This document shows positions 1 to 28,197 of a stretch of DNA of 64,000 nt, one piece after another. Numbering within the stretch: the stretch's first letter is position 1; each line of letters starts with the position of its first letter. The stretch is from Syngnathus acus (lineage: Eukaryota; Chordata; Actinopteri; Syngnathiformes; Syngnathidae), in assembly GCF_901709675.1 (NCBI RefSeq), contig NC_051091.1:2911967-2975966 (forward strand), given 5' to 3'. A program made the position numbers and the translations under genes. The notes beneath the pieces are model-generated. The model made no database searches and was not told where the DNA came from. It saw only the letters and a program-made list of their open reading frames with translations.

Positions 1-14
1 AATTGATGGTTTGA

Positions 15-14885
<14,871 letters not shown>

Positions 14886-15180
14886 AAACTCGTACACACC
14901 TTTGTCCGACATATTCTCAAACATATTCTCAAACACACACAGACATTCAAAACAACAAGCAAACATCAGCTTACTTTCGACAACCTTGCGAGTGTTCTCT
15001 GGCCGTTAACAAAGCTTCTGTTGAGGCCACGGTGCTGCCACCCAACGGCACTCTTTCCATTTTTTGAAACGAAAATAACCACCATTACGCTATCTAAAGA
15101 ACAACATGTTGAACATGACAAGCTCCCTCCTTCTTTTCCCACGTTTTTTTTCTTTCTTGTCTCACGTCTGCCTGTTGACC

Positions 15181-15186
15181 AATAAA
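15181..15186 (+). terminator. Poly(A) signal AATAAA of igsf21
   Basis: AATAAA lies about 295 bp after the igsf21 stop codon, followed by a T/G-rich stretch from about 15225. A short 3' UTR of about 300-330 bp is inferred. Other A/T-rich hexamers near 15566 could be alternatives. Confidence 0.55.
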
Positions 15187-15189
15187 ATT

Positions 15190-18100
15190 TGCTCAAACTG
15201 TTAAGACGGCATTCGGATTTGATTTTTTTGTTTTGGGGTATTTTTTGGGGGGTCAGAGTGTCATTGCTTTTTCCACATAAATGTGAAAAGTGCCCCGCCC
15301 CCCCACAAAAAAAGAAAAGCCGCCAGACCCATCTGCTCCATATCTACAAGGGGGCGGAAGGGTGGATGGCGTGGACGGGGGACAATGCAGACGTTGAACA
15401 GAACAATCTACACTCTATACAAGTATCTTATTTTTTTATTTTGTTTCTTTTTTGTTCCTCTTTTTCATGGCTCAGAATGTACAAAAAGAATTTAAATGCA
15501 TTGGGAAAAAAGTCTCCTGTTTTTGAGTGTATTTTGTGTACATCCAGTGTAAATAATGCAGATAATTAAAGAAGTTTTATGGGGTCGTGGTAAAGGACGC
15601 TTGCCGAGCCGTTTGAACTTCATCCATTAGCGCTAATCATTGGCTGACAGAACAAGAACTGCTTTTTCTGTAGGTCATTCGATTTTTTCTTTTTCAGATA
15701 TATACGTATATACCAGTCTGACTGGAAGTGTACTCACATATGTCCGATGTGTTCAGGATTGTGATGCATGTGAGTTTAATTTGGTTTTCCTTTCCTGGTT
15801 TTTTTTTCTTTGCGGCACTACTGCTGAAGGTCTCCTTGTGTCATGCTATCTTAAGTGACCTACATTGTGTGCGTGCGTGCGTGTGTGTGTGTGTAACAAT
15901 TCCTGCTCTCTCTCTCTCTTACTCTGTCTCTCTCTCACGGATGTTTGCCGAGATTAGTCGCGTCACGCTAGCCGCCGTTTTCTCCCCACGCCGGACTGAT
16001 AAAACAGGGTTGTTTGCATTTGTTTCATTTCACCTGTATTAAAGTGGAGAGATTATCAAACTGACACGCCTCGGCTTTCCTTATGACGTGCTTGTGTGTG
16101 TTTTGAATAATCGTTACTTCTCTAAGGGTGTATTCAGATCAGAAAAGTCTTTTAGTCCGCATGTTTGGTCCGGGCCAAAAGGCGGACTTCGTTTGGTGCG
16201 GTTCCCATTCAGACTGTACATTTTGCAAGTGAAGTATATTTTCTAAACACATCTACGCTTGTGACAATATTAGCTCCCATTGGGCGGCACACAGAACACA
16301 GACCTGGAAATGGTGGAAAACATGCAGTGGCTTGTTAATCCCAAAAATGCGCATCTATCCCGGTGTTGGTTCGGATTTATGCTGTTTGTATTCACACCTG
16401 AAGCGAACCGCACCAGAGTCTGGAAGCAAACCGAGACCACTCTAAAAAGTGGGTCTCGGTCCGGTCCTTTAATCCGCACCAGGAGTCGTTTGTGTGTATT
16501 CACACCTGCATAAAAAGTCCGAACCAGTGTTAGAATCGAACCCTGGTCGTTTTGAAGTGGACCAAATAGTCAGGTCTGCATACACCCTAAGTATACACAA
16601 GAAATGATGCATTTGTTCTGATAAGCTAACTGTACCTAAATGAAGCTAAATCATGAACTAGTGACGTTTGTCCGATAGAAACAGTCACGTTGCAAAAGCT
16701 CACGTTGCAAAAGTACAACGCTGCAAAATGGACCCGTGAGGTGGAGAGCTGCTTTCCAACATAATTACAGCCAAATTAAGAGGCCTGAGCTCTGAGAGGA
16801 GTGCACTGGTTGCATCTCATCATAACTTTGAATTCAAGAGGCACTTATGGTGCTTCATAAGAAAAATACAAAATTGAGGCAGCCTCAATTGCATTTGCGG
16901 ATGTGGAAATTTGTGTTTATCGTGCATGTTATTAAGTCCTATATGATTCCTTATGAGCACATCATGTGACTTCTTGCTTGCAACATTTGATCAAAGCTAC
17001 TCAGGACCTAAAAGCCCGTTTAAGGTTGTCGTGGAATTTCTTCAGTGGGGGTCATAATTCCTAGAGGCAAACGGTTTGTTTTGGGTTCTATTTATTCCAG
17101 GAGCAAAGCAAACAAAGGTTTACTTCTGTAGCTTGATTACACAAGGCTCAGGCAACAATTTGTTCAGTCCCAATTGAAGCCCCAACCATGACGTCGGTTT
17201 TGGGAGGGCAGGTTTTAGCCAAGTGTGGCAAAACAAATATACCTCTATTCAGCTCTATTTTGCATATTACATCTAAATGTGCAATACTAGGGTTCTTTTA
17301 GTTAAAGATATGTATGGCATTTCAATAATTGTTTAAAAAAATTCCCCAAAAATACTAGCTAGTATCTTAAAGTTACACGTAGCATTTATTCAGGTTGTGT
17401 GAGTCGTAAAGCTTTTCGTGATGTAACAATCACGGACTTGTGTAGTCAAAAAGTTACTCAGCCGGGGTATTAAAGTCACAGGCGGCTTATGGAGGTTATG
17501 TGAGGTATCTTCATACACATGGGGCAAAACGAGCATGCGCAGTCAAACAACCACCCTAAAGCAAGATTATGTGACTCATGGTAAAGCTACATGTGGCATA
17601 ACAATCACACTGACTCTCAAAGTGTCGTATAAATCGCCCACTCTTGCAAATGGACGAATGGAAGAAATGCAGGAGCATGTCGAAACTGCACAACGTCTGG
17701 ATGTGGAAGGGTACGTCATTATAAAATTCCGTTATTTGTTCGGATAAGCGGTACGAAAGATGGATGTTAGATTTAGATACAAATGTGAATTAAATTGAAA
17801 TGTTCTCTTGTAGCAAACAAAAATTCACCTAGAAAATGGAATCCCAACATGTTTATGATGCGTAATCAATCATTATGAGAAGGAAGAGAAAGTATCAGCC
17901 TCTCAAGCAGACAATCCCGTCGTCCTCATCTTGGTCCGAACTGCTGATCCGAGCGAAGGACAAAGATCAAGACAATCAGCAGAATGTCACAAAGGCCTAC
18001 CTGTGAATTATTCACAAGTCAAACTGGGCTTGACGACTTTAGTTTCCTTGATGTGCTTATCTAAAAACTCTCACATGACAAAACAGTGACCATCTGGAAT

Positions 18101-19007
18101 CGCTTTCCATTTCCACCACTTAGAAAGTACTACATTTGATGACTTGGGGCAACTAAACAACTTTTACAAGCTCTTGCGTGATCATCCTCAATTTCCATAT
18201 TACCCGTTACAGACCGGACTCAGGCTTCAATTTCCAACGATTTTACTGAGAGTCTTTTAAGAGGCCATGGCCTCCCGCAGAGTCAAGTTAAAGGCAGGAG
18301 TTTTCCCCGTGGACTACAACCTCACTCGAGCACATCAGCGTGGCACGTGATAGCCTGACGGTGGCTGAGCTCTATGTACTACAGCTTCTGGAAATTTATC
18401 CAGCTGTCAGTTTTCCCTGGGAACACTTGCTCCATCGACTGTCTACCAAGTTCTGCATGATTGTTATACCATCTCATTTTTTTTCTGACAGAGCCCACTG
18501 TGGAAAGAAAAGGTTCTGATCGGTGAGTATAACTGTGCAAACAAATGTATCCTGGTTCCTAAGTATTTGATACACCCCTTATTTAAACCTGCAGCTCAAC
18601 CTGTGCACGGGACAATGAGTCCGTTGGTGATAAAACATGAAATGCTTACACGGCAAGTAAAAGCTACAGCAAGAAAAATAGCACCAAGATCTTTTTGTCT
18701 TGTTTTATGGAGGAACATAAATGAATGTCTCAACCAAATATTGATCTTTATTGAATGTGCGCTCCATTGTGTTGAATCAGCATCTGACTCACTACAGGTG
18801 TTGCGTGACCGGCCTGAGCTCCGCCTACAATGAAATGCAAATGTTCCTCGACAGGTTTCATTTTACACCCGGAGGCAAAGAGCGGCAGTCATCAAATCGT
18901 CGGAGCTCTTTTGCAATGGAAACCAGCCAATATACAGTTGTCAGTTGAGCCGCGTCGACAAAAGGATCAGTCAACCGGTCATTGGCGCCGTCGCTCCTAC
19001 TGCTGCC
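15190..19007. other. Spacer between igsf21 and klhdc7a
   Basis: Apart from the MITE at 16126-16587 and a (GT)n run near 15868-15895, no gene, RNA or named repeat is recognised. The klhdc7a promoter and 5' leader should lie at its right end, but no TATA box or clear start site is seen. Short upstream ATGs occur before 19008. Confidence 0.5.
16126..16587. mobile_element. PIF/Harbinger-like MITE
   Basis: The left end GGGTGTATTCAGATC and inverted right end GGGTGTATGCAGACC are flanked by TAA on both sides (16123-16125, 16588-16590), which fits the TWA duplication of PIF/Harbinger elements. 'ttcacacctg' and 'ggtccg' words recur inside. It lies between igsf21 and klhdc7a. The superfamily call rests on the 3-bp flank only. 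Confidence 0.5.
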
Positions 19008-21065
19008 ATGGCAATCATAGACCTTCTTGGAGTCCAATTCAACATGCAGCTGCTGCTGAAAATCAGCCTTTCTGTGGGGACAGTGCTTCTTGTGTCATTG
19101 GCCTACAGGTTCTACAGCTCGAGGAGCATGGAGGAAAGTCCCGTCAGAGAACAGCAGACTTGCCAGAGATGCAAGACAACCCTGCAGTCGATTGACACTG
19201 AAGATAATCGACTCGGACCTACCCTCACCGATGAACCATTATCCAACGGCAAAGAAAGAACGAGAGAAATTAATCCCACCCAGGAGGTGTGTAGCTTGTC
19301 GCACAGTGATCAACATTTTAGCGAAGAAGCAAAGATATCTTCGAGTGACACTGCTATGGACCTTCCCGAACCAGCAAAATGTGGATTAGTGACTACAAAA
19401 GAAAGACGATCTCCTCGCGTTTTAAAAAAGTTGGAAGGAGGTTTGGGTGTTGGAAGAGAACTAAGGCAGGACTTGGAGCGACATGGTGTCTACTCCAGCT
19501 TTCTCTCCAAGGCAGAGGTGAAGGTGGAGGATGCTAAGCTGGTGCCGAACACTTCGGGAGACCAGGTAGTGCGTGGAAAGATTTATGACTACTATGTGGA
19601 ATCCTCGTCTCACTTTAGCACAGACCCAAATGTTATTTTGGGACAGAATGAAAGAAAGTCACAACAAACAGAGATTAGAAGCAATAGCAGCTTCTTAACA
19701 AAGTCTCCTCCTTTTGTGGACCCTAACATTACTGAGGAAGCATTTGTTCTTGAGAACACAAAGCAGAAGGATTCCATGACATCCGGACTCCTACGAAAAC
19801 AGAGCTATCTAGCTGCTGCAGTGCAGTTGGAGCTGCCGAGTCTAGGTCCACCCACTTATTGCTCAACCAACACTGGTGCCTCCGGACCTTCCGCAAACAA
19901 TGTGAGCAAATGGTCTCATCTAGATGCTCTAGCAGGGAGTCCCTTGGTACGCCATTCAGATGTGGAAAGTCTCAAAAATCAACTGAATCTTGGCAACTGC
20001 TTGGAGGCCCTTTTTCTGGCCAAAAAACATGGTCAGAGGTCAGTAGCGCAAGCAGCCATTGAAGTGATGTCCGACAACTACCTGCTGGTACTCCTGGATC
20101 CTGACCTTCACGGGCGACTTACTGAGGCTGAGCGGGAACTAATCAGGAAGCTGAGAACAAGAGGGAGAAAATTCATCATGTTGGCAGATATGGACCCCCT
20201 CGACTTCTCAGGGAACAGCGGGGTGCCGAGAAGGAACCCGAGTGCTGTGCATTACTATGACGACTGCGGAGACACCTGGCACAAACTTTGCTCCATTCCA
20301 GAGGAAGTCTTAAGCAAAGCCTGTGCCGTGTGCACAATGGATAACTACCTTTTTGTTGCCGTGGGCTGCCAAGGCATTGAAAGTCAACTGACACCTTCCA
20401 AGCAAGTGTTTTGCTACAATCCTCTCACAGCAATTTGGAAGGAGATCAGTCCCATGAATGAAGCCAGGCCCCGTTGCAAACTAGCCGCCCTGGATGGCTA
20501 CATCTACGCCATTGGTGGGGAGTGCCTCTCCTCTGTGGAGCGCTACGACCCACGATCAAACACATGGTCTTTTGTGGCCTCTCTGCCCAACGATACATTC
20601 GCCGTGGCCCATCAGGTGACGGTTTGCAACGGGGAGCTGTTTGTATCCGGAGGTAGCCTTCGCTACATGCTGTTGCGCTACAGCCCCAAGAGCGACACCT
20701 GGAGGGGGAGTCTGCTGGCGGGCACCAAAGACAGGACGGTAGACTTAGTGGCCGTGGGACCCTTTCTGTATCGCTTCGAAGTCAACCCTCTGCTGGGGGT
20801 CAGCGTGTACCGCTACCACACCGTAGCCCGACTGTGGTATGAGTGCGCCACCAAGCGGCTAATTCGGTGCCCGGCTTTCCGGTGCGTGGCAATGGACGAC
20901 AGCGTCTACTGCGTCAGCCGTCACTTCACCTTGAGATTTGAGGCCGACGAGATCTCGCCGGCTTTCGCCGATGATGATTTGAGCGTGGCCCCTGCGGCCA
21001 AGGGCCTGCTTTTCCCCTTTGTCCTGTCGCTCCCCGATAAGAGGCCTCTGCAGACCAGCGTGTAG
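19008..21065 (+). CDS. klhdc7a: Kelch domain-containing protein 7A, single exon
   Basis: An intronless frame of 685 residues, as in mammalian KLHDC7A, which is also single-exon and next to IGSF21. The ATG at 19008 has a strong context (gccATGg). The frame stays open upstream to about 18945, but the only earlier start there would be TTG. Residues about 14-34 form one hydrophobic membrane anchor (LLLKISLSVGTVLLVSLAYR). A long low-complexity polar region follows. Around residues 330-400 is a helical segment (NLGNCLEALFLAKKHG) like the BACK-type linker of Kelch proteins. Kelch repeats run from about residue 415 to the end, with GG and Y-P-W signatures such as YAIGGE, SSVERYDPRSNTWSF and LFVSGGSLRY. 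Biochemical function is not established; a membrane-tethered scaffold is inferred from architecture. Confidence 0.9.
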   Translation: MAIIDLLGVQFNMQLLLKISLSVGTVLLVSLAYRFYSSRSMEESPVREQQTCQRCKTTLQSIDTEDNRLGPTLTDEPLSNGKERTREINPTQEVCSLSHSDQHFSEEAKISSSDTAMDLPEPAKCGLVTTKERRSPRVLKKLEGGLGVGRELRQDLERHGVYSSFLSKAEVKVEDAKLVPNTSGDQVVRGKIYDYYVESSSHFSTDPNVILGQNERKSQQTEIRSNSSFLTKSPPFVDPNITEEAFVLENTKQKDSMTSGLLRKQSYLAAAVQLELPSLGPPTYCSTNTGASGPSANNVSKWSHLDALAGSPLVRHSDVESLKNQLNLGNCLEALFLAKKHGQRSVAQAAIEVMSDNYLLVLLDPDLHGRLTEAERELIRKLRTRGRKFIMLADMDPLDFSGNSGVPRRNPSAVHYYDDCGDTWHKLCSIPEEVLSKACAVCTMDNYLFVAVGCQGIESQLTPSKQVFCYNPLTAIWKEISPMNEARPRCKLAALDGYIYAIGGECLSSVERYDPRSNTWSFVASLPNDTFAVAHQVTVCNGELFVSGGSLRYMLLRYSPKSDTWRGSLLAGTKDRTVDLVAVGPFLYRFEVNPLLGVSVYRYHTVARLWYECATKRLIRCPAFRCVAMDDSVYCVSRHFTLRFEADEISPAFADDDLSVAPAAKGLLFPFVLSLPDKRPLQTSV

Positions 21066-21275
21066 CGCAAAATCACTCAAGAATGATGACAACGTTGTGC
21101 CTGCCAGCTCTCCTTCAGCTTACTTTTTGACCGTGGCCATTACAAGCTTTGAGCTTTACCCCTTTCGTCATTTATGTCGCATTCACACTGAAGCTGGGGG
21201 AAAAAAAAATTTTTTTCATGCTAAATCCAAAATATATATCCTAAAAGTATGTGTGCTGTCCTAAATTATATTTTA

Positions 21276-21281
21276 CATAAA
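21276..21281 (+). terminator. Possible variant poly(A) signal of klhdc7a
   Basis: CATAAA lies about 210 bp after the klhdc7a stop in a T-rich context. No canonical AATAAA is evident nearer. This is a weak candidate only. Confidence 0.25.
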
Positions 21282-21289
21282 GACATTAT

Positions 21290-24200
21290 TATCTTAATGT
21301 GTCTGTTTTGTGCATGTGTTCCTGGCAAACATGCAAAGCACACCCACCATGCTATACTGTTATTGCAATTACCGCCCCTTTATTAGCAATCTCTGACCAT
21401 AAATGTGAAACATTAGCAGCCTAATGGTCTCCTGACCACTATTTGCTTAGATTAACGGAGGATGCGCTGCCTCGCAAACAGTTTGCTCCACGAGATATGC
21501 TGCTCTGCCTTGCCATTAAGTGACTTTTACATCATTTGGGATGTTCAGCTTCTCCCACTCATGAATAAGTGTCGCAGTCAGTATACATTATACAAATGAG
21601 GCAGTGCGGCCACGATTCATCACCGAGCATGCATGCGGGGCGCAAAAATAACCGGCACAGTGACCTGGAGAGGACGCAATTATCTGCGAGCGTGTGTAAA
21701 TACAAGGCATGTAAATAGAGGTGTCATGCAATATAAATTGCTGCGCTTCTGGAAGCATCTGGCGCAGGCGGGGTCGCTCTGCTTTGGTGGCCAGAAAATG
21801 TGCCAAGAGTTTTTGTTTGCACTAGTTTGTTGTCCTCGAAACATCTGAAGATGTTGACAGACTTGACATTCTGTGCATGTGCGATGTATTCCAGCGTGGG
21901 TCATTATGTATCGTGCAAAAAAAAAAAAAAAAGAGGAGCACTGCGAGTGATGTAAATATTCATCATTGGGGGCTCGTTGAACGACTGACAGCATCCCCGG
22001 AGAGATGTGTTGCTACAGCACCATCATGTGGTTCAGGCAGCGAGCAGCGCTCGGAGCTTGACGGGCTGCCCCGGTACGGCATCTCTCTCAACATCATGCG
22101 CGGAGCCCCGGGAGAGCGGCAGCACAGCCGAGCGACGAGGTCGCCGCTTGCTCGCAGATGGTTGACCATCAAACATTAGCGTCTTTGATTCTTCCTAATT
22201 AAACACTTTGATTCCATGTAATTAAGCTCCTAATGGGATGAGAGTTGCACGTATCCCCGCAGACGTCGACTTGGATGACTCGGGTCAGTTCCGGCATCAA
22301 CACGTTTTTCTTTTTTTTCTCTCTCGGTGCAAGTTGGCTGGGAATACTAACGGCAAGCACTGTGGTGGAGAGAGGAGGAATTTGCATCTCATTATCCTCT
22401 GGAAGCGTAGACATAATGTATGCCCCTGCCCTGACATGAATGTGATAATGAACCTGAGAAGATCGAAAACAATTGGACAGAACAGCAGCGTAAAAAAGGA
22501 GCATGTTCTTTAATGTTAAAATAAAATTAAAACAACAAAGTAGCACCTTGCTAAATACGAACCAACAGTTGAAGCAAGGCAAACAGGCAAATGCCCGGGG
22601 CTGTCTCTGAACGTGTCTGCACAGCGGCATTCAAGTAATTAAATAGAGATTTGTGTTGGTCCACATGGTAGCCAACTTCAGTTCCACTGGATGGGCTTCA
22701 AACATAACAATGTTCCCGGGACCTGAAAATGTTTTTCGTTTGCATCCCCCTTTCTAGTAATAATCATCATTTTTTTAATTTCTGCCACATTCTGCACGGG
22801 TTAGATGACATTGGCAGCCTACGATACGTGTTTCCTATCGAGGCTCATTTGGTCAAATGCCTAAATTGGGTTTCCTCAAAGTACCAGGCCAAAAATATGC
22901 CCAGTATGACGTTTTCAAACCCAAATGTCTCACTTGAAAAACTTTTCTGTGTTTGTGATGAGTACTTTAATGATGTTACTTCCCAATATGAAATAAACAT
23001 ATTCCCTTTGAAATGATTCATCGAAGCAATTTCCTTTTTTTTATTCCCATTCATTGTTGAGCATTGTTTTACATTGCCATGAATTTTCCAAACTCGGGCA
23101 GGGTGTGACTGCTGCTTTGCGGACGAGAGCAAGGCGTGATTGGTTGGAAGGGCCATAAAGGAAGTCGCCGCAGACATTAACGTCTCTGCAACAATAAAAC
23201 GGGCATCTGGGTGGACACGCTTTTCATTGTTCACGAGCACAACTGCTGCATGCATATCAAATATACAACCCCGAGGTGTGTTTTGCTCATCGCCAGGGCA
23301 GGGCACGGCTTTAATTTTTAATTCCTCATGTATAATGATGTTTGGTTTACTCTTGCGCAAACTCTGGTCTTGTCTTGCTGACTCAGTCGGCCCTTTTCAC
23401 GCGGACGCGTAACAGTCGAGTCTCGGAAGCTTGTTGACCAGCGACAAGTGCTTTCAACAAGAAGTCAGAGGAAGGAAGCTATAGTGTCCTGAATTAACCT
23501 TTATTTTTTTAGTCCAGTTGTGTGTTCAACGCATTGATTCGATCATCTGCCATTTAAAAAAAGAAAAGAAAAACAGTCTAGTATCATAAAGAAGTGATTT
23601 CATTCAGACTTTTGATATAATCGGCACATTTAGGACATTTTGAGCAGGTTTTGGTGTTCCAAAATGTAAATAACGAGAATATGACATCTTCATTGAAAAA
23701 ATCCTTTGCAATTGAATTTATGTGAAGGGTAAAATTTTGATATTCATGCTTCACACCAATAATTATATTCCATAATTAAAAATACAATCTCACTCAAAAA
23801 GCTTTTCAATGGTAGTATTAGAACCATTACAGGAACAATACAAAATTGATTGGTAATTTCCAGTGCTGTTAATTTTAGGGTAGCTTCGGCATAAAGTTGA
23901 TTTTGTATGGCTGCTTTAACAGGGGCTGTCGTCAGGCTGCCCGGAGGTCACTTGTCTATGGCAAGCTATTTGAGCGTTTATTGTCTGATATCAAGGATAT
24001 GGAATAAACGCACAAATGGCTTGCCATACTTGTCGTCTTAATATTGTTCCCCGCTAAGCGGTGGAGTGCATGACCTCGTCTTTTCTAATACTCTTCAAGA
24101 GGCTCGCAATGTGATGGCAGCAAGTGATGATTTGACGGGTATTCCAGAAATATCTTCCCCTAATGACTCTTTATCTTGGCTATCAGTGTAACGCTGGAAT

Positions 24201-27200
24201 TAAAAGCCTGACTTGCCGTGTGGTGACAGCGTTGAAGGAGTGGTTGGAGGGCGCAGCGGGGCAGCTCTCGCCTCAAACTCAAAGTCCCGGTGGGGCGGGT
24301 CAGCTGGCCGCCTGCCGCTGTCGTTAGCTTTTGAGTCAACTGTGGCAAACAGAATGAACACTCAAACAGTTCAGTGGTTGGGGGGGTTGGGGTGCAGCGA
24401 CGTGCGTAGCACAAGGATTAGTCACTATCGATCGTCACCCTGCTACAATTCCACGGGCATTTCTCTGTTCAGATCCTAATCCATGCATCCGGGCTGTAGC
24501 GGAACCTCCCCATCAAGCCAATAAGTCTTCATTTGGAACAATAATCCATCGACCCTTTTTCTTTTAACTTTGCCTTTACCTACTAATTGCATGTTGAGGC
24601 ACCCTTCCGACGTATTCTCATTTCTTATGAAGCACAGGACATCACTTAGCTCCCTGGCTGGAGACCAGCCAAATGTAGATTGTGGGTCTTTTTTTTTATC
24701 TTTTGAAGCCAACAGAGCGCACATTTTCAGGCTCACCTACTTTTGCGTGCTTAAAATATGCCGCCGTTAAACCACCGCCATCGGCAAATGTCCCACCATG
24801 CGGCGCCTTTGCGGAGCATGCCGGCTAAAACAACAAGACAAGACTCGAAGTCACCTTACGGCTCCTTGTTTGCTCACGATGGAGGCTCTCTATTCACTTC
24901 TATTTACCCAGCTCTATTGCGATCCGATGCACTGCGACGTGGTTAGCGACTCAAACAGACGACGCGTCGTGGTCTCAGTATGACTCGGGTGAGCTGAGAG
25001 GCACGGTTAAGGAAAATTGAAGGTTTGCATCCGGAGTGCAATATAGTATACGTACACGCTTGGCTCAATGAAATGCAGTGCACATTGATAAACGCTTAGA
25101 CTACAAATTGTGTCCTCGGGCTACTTCTTCAGATGTAGCCAGTGAAGTTGTGTGAGAAATCGAAAGTAGAAAGACCAACAGGCCATTAAACGATCTGGTG
25201 TGTGCCCCTCGTTTAACAGCACAGTGCCGACCGAGCTTCAGATGGATATACTTGCCAGCCGAGCAACAGTCGTATTTCCAGGATTTGCTCAGCCGGGTTC
25301 AGAAACCCTCTTCCGGGGATTTCAGTCGACTGCCTGACTGTTGGTCTCCTCTCCACCCGTCAAGCGGACACAGAAGCACACAAATACTTGCAAGGATCAT
25401 TCTTTAGAAGGCACCCCACATGGCTACAGTCTTTGTGGTTCCCAAATGTCACGTATCCAATTTGGAGCTCCTCAAGGAGCCGATTATCGAGGGGTGTCAG
25501 GGATGAATTGGATCAGGAAAAAAAATCTGTTCAGATTGGACGGTTTGTAGACAAAGCTAGAAAAAGAAATACAGTAGAGATACAGATAAAGATTTTGGAT
25601 ATATCAGTGGAAAGTTGGTGAAAATTGAGCTGCCAGGTAGAAGGCCCTGAGGAAGACCAAAGAGGAGATTTATGGATGCGGCGAGGGTCGATTTGGTGTA
25701 GTTGGAGTTGCAGCAGAAGATGCAGAGGATAAGGAAAGATGAAAGCAGATTTGCCGTGGTCATGAAGAAGCCGATTATTGTGACACCACCGTCCCGTGGG
25801 GATCCGGAGATTAACAAATTGATAACCAGAACTTGCAGCTGTGAAGGCCAAACATGCTCAGGCCAGATGTCTGATATTATTGTGCGACTGCAGAGTGCTG
25901 GTACCGAAATCCCTCTTGAACACTTCAGTCCTTAAACCTCAATCTACAGTTTAAGGATCCATTAAGGTGTCCTCTCCAGTGTTGTTTTATTGCGCCTCAC
26001 ACTCAGCAACTGTCCACTCCAAACTCTGCCACAGAGAGGAAGTGACAACGCTGTGGTTAGCATGTCAGCCCAGACACGGCACTCAGGGCCCAATTAGAAC
26101 CCGGGAGAGACAATACGGGACACTTTGACACATGCGTTGCTTTCGACATGACCAAATAAGAATGAAAACAAACAACACGCAGAATGCTTGGTTGTGAGAG
26201 TCAACGTGAACGTTCTCCCTCTCAAGAAGCCACGTTTTCCTTTCATGACATTAAAGAAAAGCGGCGGCGAGTTTAGCTTTCACTGCACGATTTTATTTCT
26301 TATCACAGCTCCCTCTGTAGGATATCAGCGGCCGCAGGAAAGCAAAGAACCCCGCGTCTGATTTGCTAATAGCCTCCTCCCCAAAAAAGGTCAAAGAATA
26401 TGCAGATATGAAATTGTGTTGTTCTGCACCATTCTTGGCTGTTTTTAGCTGTGTATACGCAAACTTTCGGAATGCCTCGACAGTTGAGATTTATTGTACC
26501 CTTCACATTCCAGCAAAATTTGATTCTATGAAAACTTCTGTATGCCATTATATGGCCCACAAATGTGGAAAGCTCTCATCACCAGGTTTTATTTGCAGAA
26601 TGAATATATGTAATTTGTTGCAAACTGAATTTTGCCTTGTCGCTACAAGTGAGCTTTTCCCGTCGTTCCCCCTGTTTGAAAAGCATCGCTCTCAAACACA
26701 CAGAGCTCTGTGCATATCTGGCATTTTTGCAAGTGGCTCAACATAGAATTAATCAGTGACGTACAAAATATGCCAAGGGGGAATGGAGAATTTGAAGAAA
26801 AAAAAAAAAAAAACGGTGATAAAAAGAATGAAGCGTGTCATCTAACAAGCAGTGCCAATTAAGCCGTTGATGCTCCACCACAGCCGCCAAGGTAACAAGC
26901 AAGCCCGGCAAGCATTTTGTGAGCTCTGCTTCAATCCTCAGCCCGCCAGGGACGTCTAAATTAGCTCCAGTACATGAGACCAATTAGCAGACGGAAAGAA
27001 AAAAGGCCTGCTTGTTGTCTGTTCATGTTCCATGATGACGCCACAGTCTCTGCGTGTTTGACCATGTGGATGTTTGGCTTACCTTGAGCTGAGTGGAGGC
27101 TGGCATAAAAAATAATCATCCTTAATGGTGCTCATTATATCCTGGAAACGTGGAGGGATGCATTTTTTTCCTGAACCCTTTCATAACGTACTGTTTGAGA

Positions 27201-28130
27201 CCACAAATGAACCAAATGGAAAAAAAAAAGGCATTCTTTCAACCTGATGTCTCATGAATATTTTTCTTGTGTGACCCAAAATACACAAGAAATAGTATTT
27301 TTATTTACGAATGATGCAAAGTTTATGCACATTGAGACTCTTCTGGTTCATATTTGACCTTTTATGTGACTTAATAATGTATACATGTGGGGAGGGGCGG
27401 GGGGGGGGGGTGGTGGAGAGAGAGAGTCTTATCTGAACTTTTCCATCTGATCTGTAGATGGCAGTGATGGCGTATTTATTAATACACATAAACTGACTGG
27501 ATTTGCATGCTTTATATGCTTGTTTTTAGAAAATACATTTGAGCCCCCCCCCACAAAAAAATGGTCTAGTACAAAGGTCGGTAGTGTGGCGTATGACCAA
27601 ACATACATTTGTGGACACTGGCAGGCACAACAACGATGAGATGGACGATTTACTCCCAAATTATTTGAGCATTTATTTTAATGTACTTTCAATTATCAGT
27701 ACTCTACCCCTCTGCTATTGAATGTAGTCTCAACAAATAAATGACTTCAAATAAAGTTTACATTCAATTAACTAATGGTCTTGTTGTGGAGTCCCTTCGG
27801 TGTATTGCAGCTAACCCCTGAGGTGACCGCTGGGTGTTTGACTCCCTATTTATTTATTTTTTTGCATTTTGCTCACCTGATAAGCTGAATCAATTTCTAA
27901 TTAGCTTATTAAATGGTGCATCTATCAGTGAAGATAAACTCACTTTTTTTGCACCCTGGAGAGCAGTGAAGTGACAACTTTTTGGAGGCCCTCTACACCA
28001 GTGTCAATCAGGATTACTGTCCCCCCACCCCCCCCTACCCCAAATCGTCCTCCTCTCCACCCCTCCTCCTGCTCCTTTGCAGACTGCCCTCGGCTCGTCT
28101 CCACGCTCCACGTTCGGCGGGAGGCGCGCG
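21290..28130. other. Spacer between klhdc7a and dhrs3
   Basis: About 6.8 kb without a recognisable gene. It contains a decayed LINE tail at 25612-25814, several homopolymer tracts (near 21906, 26797 and 27400) and ordinary A/T-rich sequence. Regulatory elements for the flanking genes are likely, but none can be named from sequence alone. Confidence 0.5.
25612..25814 (+). pseudogene. Decayed LINE reverse-transcriptase C-terminal remnant
   Basis: Conceptual reading across frames gives GRPKRRFMDAARVDLV and then, in the next frame, VVGVAAEDAEDKERxKQ, the tail typical of many LINE ORF2 proteins. There are at least two in-frame stops and one frame change near 25695, so it is dead. The family (RTE-like or other) is not certain. 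Confidence 0.5.
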
Positions 28131-28139
28131 TATATAAAA
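28131..28139 (+). promoter_or_regulatory. TATA box of dhrs3
   Basis: TATATAAAA follows a GC-rich stretch (gcgcgcg) and lies about 200 bp before the dhrs3 ATG. It predicts transcription start near 28160-28165 and a leader of about 170 nt. Confidence 0.65.
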
Positions 28140-28197
28140 GCGGCGCACGGCGGCTCGTGGAGCGCACAGGAGTTTGGTGCGTGGGCTTCGAAGCGGG

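Noticed and set aside
18945-19007. N-terminal extension of klhdc7a
   Set aside because: The extension would have to begin at TTG; the first in-frame ATG at 19008 has a strong initiation context.
27821-27837. DR5-like retinoic acid response element upstream of dhrs3 (aggtga-5-gggtgt)
   Set aside because: The second half-site lacks the final A and the first is weak; dhrs3 is retinoic acid-responsive in vertebrates, but this match is not convincing.
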